From assembly GCF_003254395.2 (NCBI RefSeq), contig NC_037646.1, positions 10,260,381-10,324,380 on the forward strand: a DNA stretch of 64,000 nucleotides, read 5' to 3'. Origin of the DNA: Apis mellifera. Its lineage: Eukaryota > Arthropoda > Insecta > Hymenoptera > Apidae. Both the position numbers and the translations under genes were made by a program. Shown one piece after another: positions 62,238-64,000 of the stretch; the first letter of the stretch is position 1, and every line of letters starts with the position of its first letter. Below the pieces are notes generated by a model that ran no database searches, was not told where the DNA came from, and saw only the letters and a list, made by a program, of their open reading frames with translations.

Positions 62238-63387
62238 ATTCGCCTCGTGCTTTCCCCATATTCTGCGCAACATCCACGAGTATCGAGTACGCTTACGTGT
62301 ATTCATATACACACACACATATATATATGTATATATATATCAAAGGGATGATCCTCGCCACCGTGACCCAACCATAGAATACACGGTAATCGCGTTGAGC
62401 TTCGCCATTCACTTCAGCTAGATCGACTAGATCGACTCGATATTTTGCAACGAGATCAAAAACCTCGCCTTTGTGCTCGATTTAAGAACCCTTTCTCTCT
62501 CTCTCTCTCTCGTTCCTTTTCCACTTTTGCTTTGTTGCAGAGCAGAAAGTCTCGTCGCGGAGAAATCCTTTTCATCCCAAAAATTTGCGGCCCTCGAAAT
62601 CAGCTCGGCCGCGCTTTTCCTTCCTCCTTCCTTCCTCCCTTCCTTCCTTCCTTCGTACCTCGCAACGATCCTCCCTCCTTGGCGATTGATTCGAAACGTT
62701 GAACCCGGGATCGGGCGGCACCCAGTCACCCAAATCTCTCCACTCTCCCGGCCCCGACCATCCACCGAGTTAAATATATCCGCACCAAGAGAGGATTACT
62801 AACCCTCTAACGCCGAATATCGGAAATCCTCGGATGGAACGGGATCCGCGTACACTCGCCATGCCTTCCGTTCGACCGGGCACAATCGATCGCGATTACC
62901 GTGCATCCTTCCTCCCTCGCCTTCTCCCCCCCCTTTACTCGACACTTCACACTTTGCACTGGCTATTATCATCTCGTTACTCCTCGCTCCTCCCACCGAG
63001 GGGAGTTGGGGGGGAGCAGTCAATCGCTGGAAAAGAAAAAATCGATCGATCTTTCGCGAACGCGCTCTCGATTATTATCCACTCACTGTTGTCGAGGAAT
63101 GGGTATCGATTCGATTGTCGCGGGTTCGACGGAGGTCCAGCCGATTGAAGACGATCGACGGGCGTGTACGGATCGTGTTGATAGAGAGATCGCGATCAAG
63201 AGCGGAGGAGATACCTGTGGATTCGTCGGACACGCACAGGGCACACGATCGCCGATCGATATTCACCTCGTGTTGTCACCTTCTACAACACCCTGTTGTT
63301 GATGTTACAGTTACGGTATCCGTACAACACCACGGTGGACCACGTTGGCCATGATCGAAGAAGAAGGGCGAGGGGCGACATCGTAGT

Positions 63388-63460
63388 CGTCGTAGTCGTC
63401 GTCTTCGTCGTTTTCGTCGTTTTCGTCGTTTTCGTCGTTTTCGTCGTCGTCGTCGTCGTC
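63388..63460. repeat. CGT trinucleotide and CGTCGTTTT nonamer repeat
   Basis: Runs of CGT/CGTAGT lead into about four copies of a nine-base unit (CGTCGTTTT) and then a further CGT run. Read on the minus strand it would give Asp/Glu/Asn-rich or Lys/Thr-rich peptides, which are repeat artefacts. The CpG density is unusual. Confidence 0.8.
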
Positions 63461-64000
63461 CTCCCCTTCCTCGCTTCTCTGGATCGCACTTTCGAGCCAC
63501 GTTGTTGAACGAACGGCGAGCGACTGGCTGTCTGTTCGAGTTTCCACACCGCCTCGAATCCCGAAGCTCGCACGTTCGTGTGAGATCGGGGAGGGATGAA
63601 ACGGTGGAGGGGGTTGCTCGATTATTCCTCTCTCTCTCTCTCTCTCTATTCAACCCCTACGCGCACACGCTGCTCTCCTCGCTAACCCTTAATTCGCAGC
63701 CTTACCCCACTACCCGCCTTTTCCCTCCTTTCTTCCTTTTTTTTCTTTATTTTTTCTCTTTCTCTCTCTCTCTTTTTCTCCGTTTTTTATTATTCCTCTT
63801 TCCCATTACCTTCCATCCCTCTCCTTTTACGATCATTCCTCTTTTATTTTCCATTTCTAGCCTGTTCTCCTTTAACCTGTTTGTATTCTTCTTCTTCTTC
63901 TTCTTCTTCTTCTCCGTTTTCTTCGTCGAGTTTTCCGTAGGAAGGAAAAAGTGTGAGATCAGCGAGTTTTTGATAATATCGTTAAATTTTGATACGAGAC

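Larger units (their letters stand above)
62131..64000. other. 5' flank of the receptor gene, no gene recognised
   Basis: This stretch is more GC- and CpG-rich than the window average. It holds CA/TA repeats (62310-62340), CT runs (62488-62510, 63627-63647), CCTT repeats (62620-62652), a CGTCGTTTT/CGT repeat (63388-63460), TTC repeats (63890-63912) and a pyrimidine-rich end. Frames over the repeats are compositional artefacts. It probably contains upstream regulatory DNA or a distal promoter, but I cannot assign one. Confidence 0.5.

Noticed and set aside
63276..63653. Acidic or Lys/Thr-rich frames on the minus strand
   Set aside because: They are translations of the CGT/CGTCGTTTT repeat in several phases.

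Overview
The window looks like a stretch of an insect nuclear genome, most likely a bee (Hymenoptera, probably Apis). The evidence is the very AT-rich background with abundant CpG, many short TA, GA and poly-T microsatellites, a degenerate mellifera-type mariner as the only recognisable transposon, and an exon of an insect D2-like dopamine receptor. It is not bacterial or viral: there is no dense coding, and nearly all open frames are short, low-complexity or without a credible start.

The one gene supported with confidence is on the minus strand. An exon at about 56141-55109 carries the start codon (55849) and 247 codons of a class A aminergic GPCR: a long glycosylated Ser/Pro-rich N-terminus, TM1, intracellular loop 1 and TM2. 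It ends at a clear splice donor. The protein matches D2-like dopamine receptors (bee DOP3 type). Upstream there is a strong splice acceptor at 56143-56142, a 292-nt leader with three short AUG uORFs, and a candidate non-coding first exon and promoter at about 61.9-62.2 kb. That candidate has a strong donor, an RFX-type X-box match and two E-boxes exactly 10 bp apart. The TM3-TM7 exons should lie at lower coordinates on the minus strand; I did not find them, so most of 1-55108 is probably one very large intron, or lies beyond the gene.

Layout, left to right: AT-rich non-coding DNA with a 923-bp internally deleted mariner (3189-4111); a complex minisatellite with TA tracts and a 579-bp higher-order duplication (7486-10115); smaller repeat clusters at 14.24-15.18, 17.49-17.69 and 18.04-18.74 kb; a roughly 155-bp minisatellite with a 20-bp perfect palindrome (25.1-26.1 kb); a 122-bp tandem duplication (31.44-31.68 kb); a roughly 190-bp minisatellite of about nine copies (37.0-38.7 kb); a roughly 235-270-bp repeat in three copies (44.59-45.39 kb); then the receptor exon and its GC-richer 5' flank. 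The repeat families do not resemble one another, so this segment seems to generate local tandem duplications repeatedly.

No CRISPR, operon, prophage, tRNA or rRNA was recognised. The most interesting non-coding signals are the candidate promoter cluster, the two strongest minisatellites, and a few GC-balanced islands with palindromes that may be conserved regulatory elements of the receptor gene.
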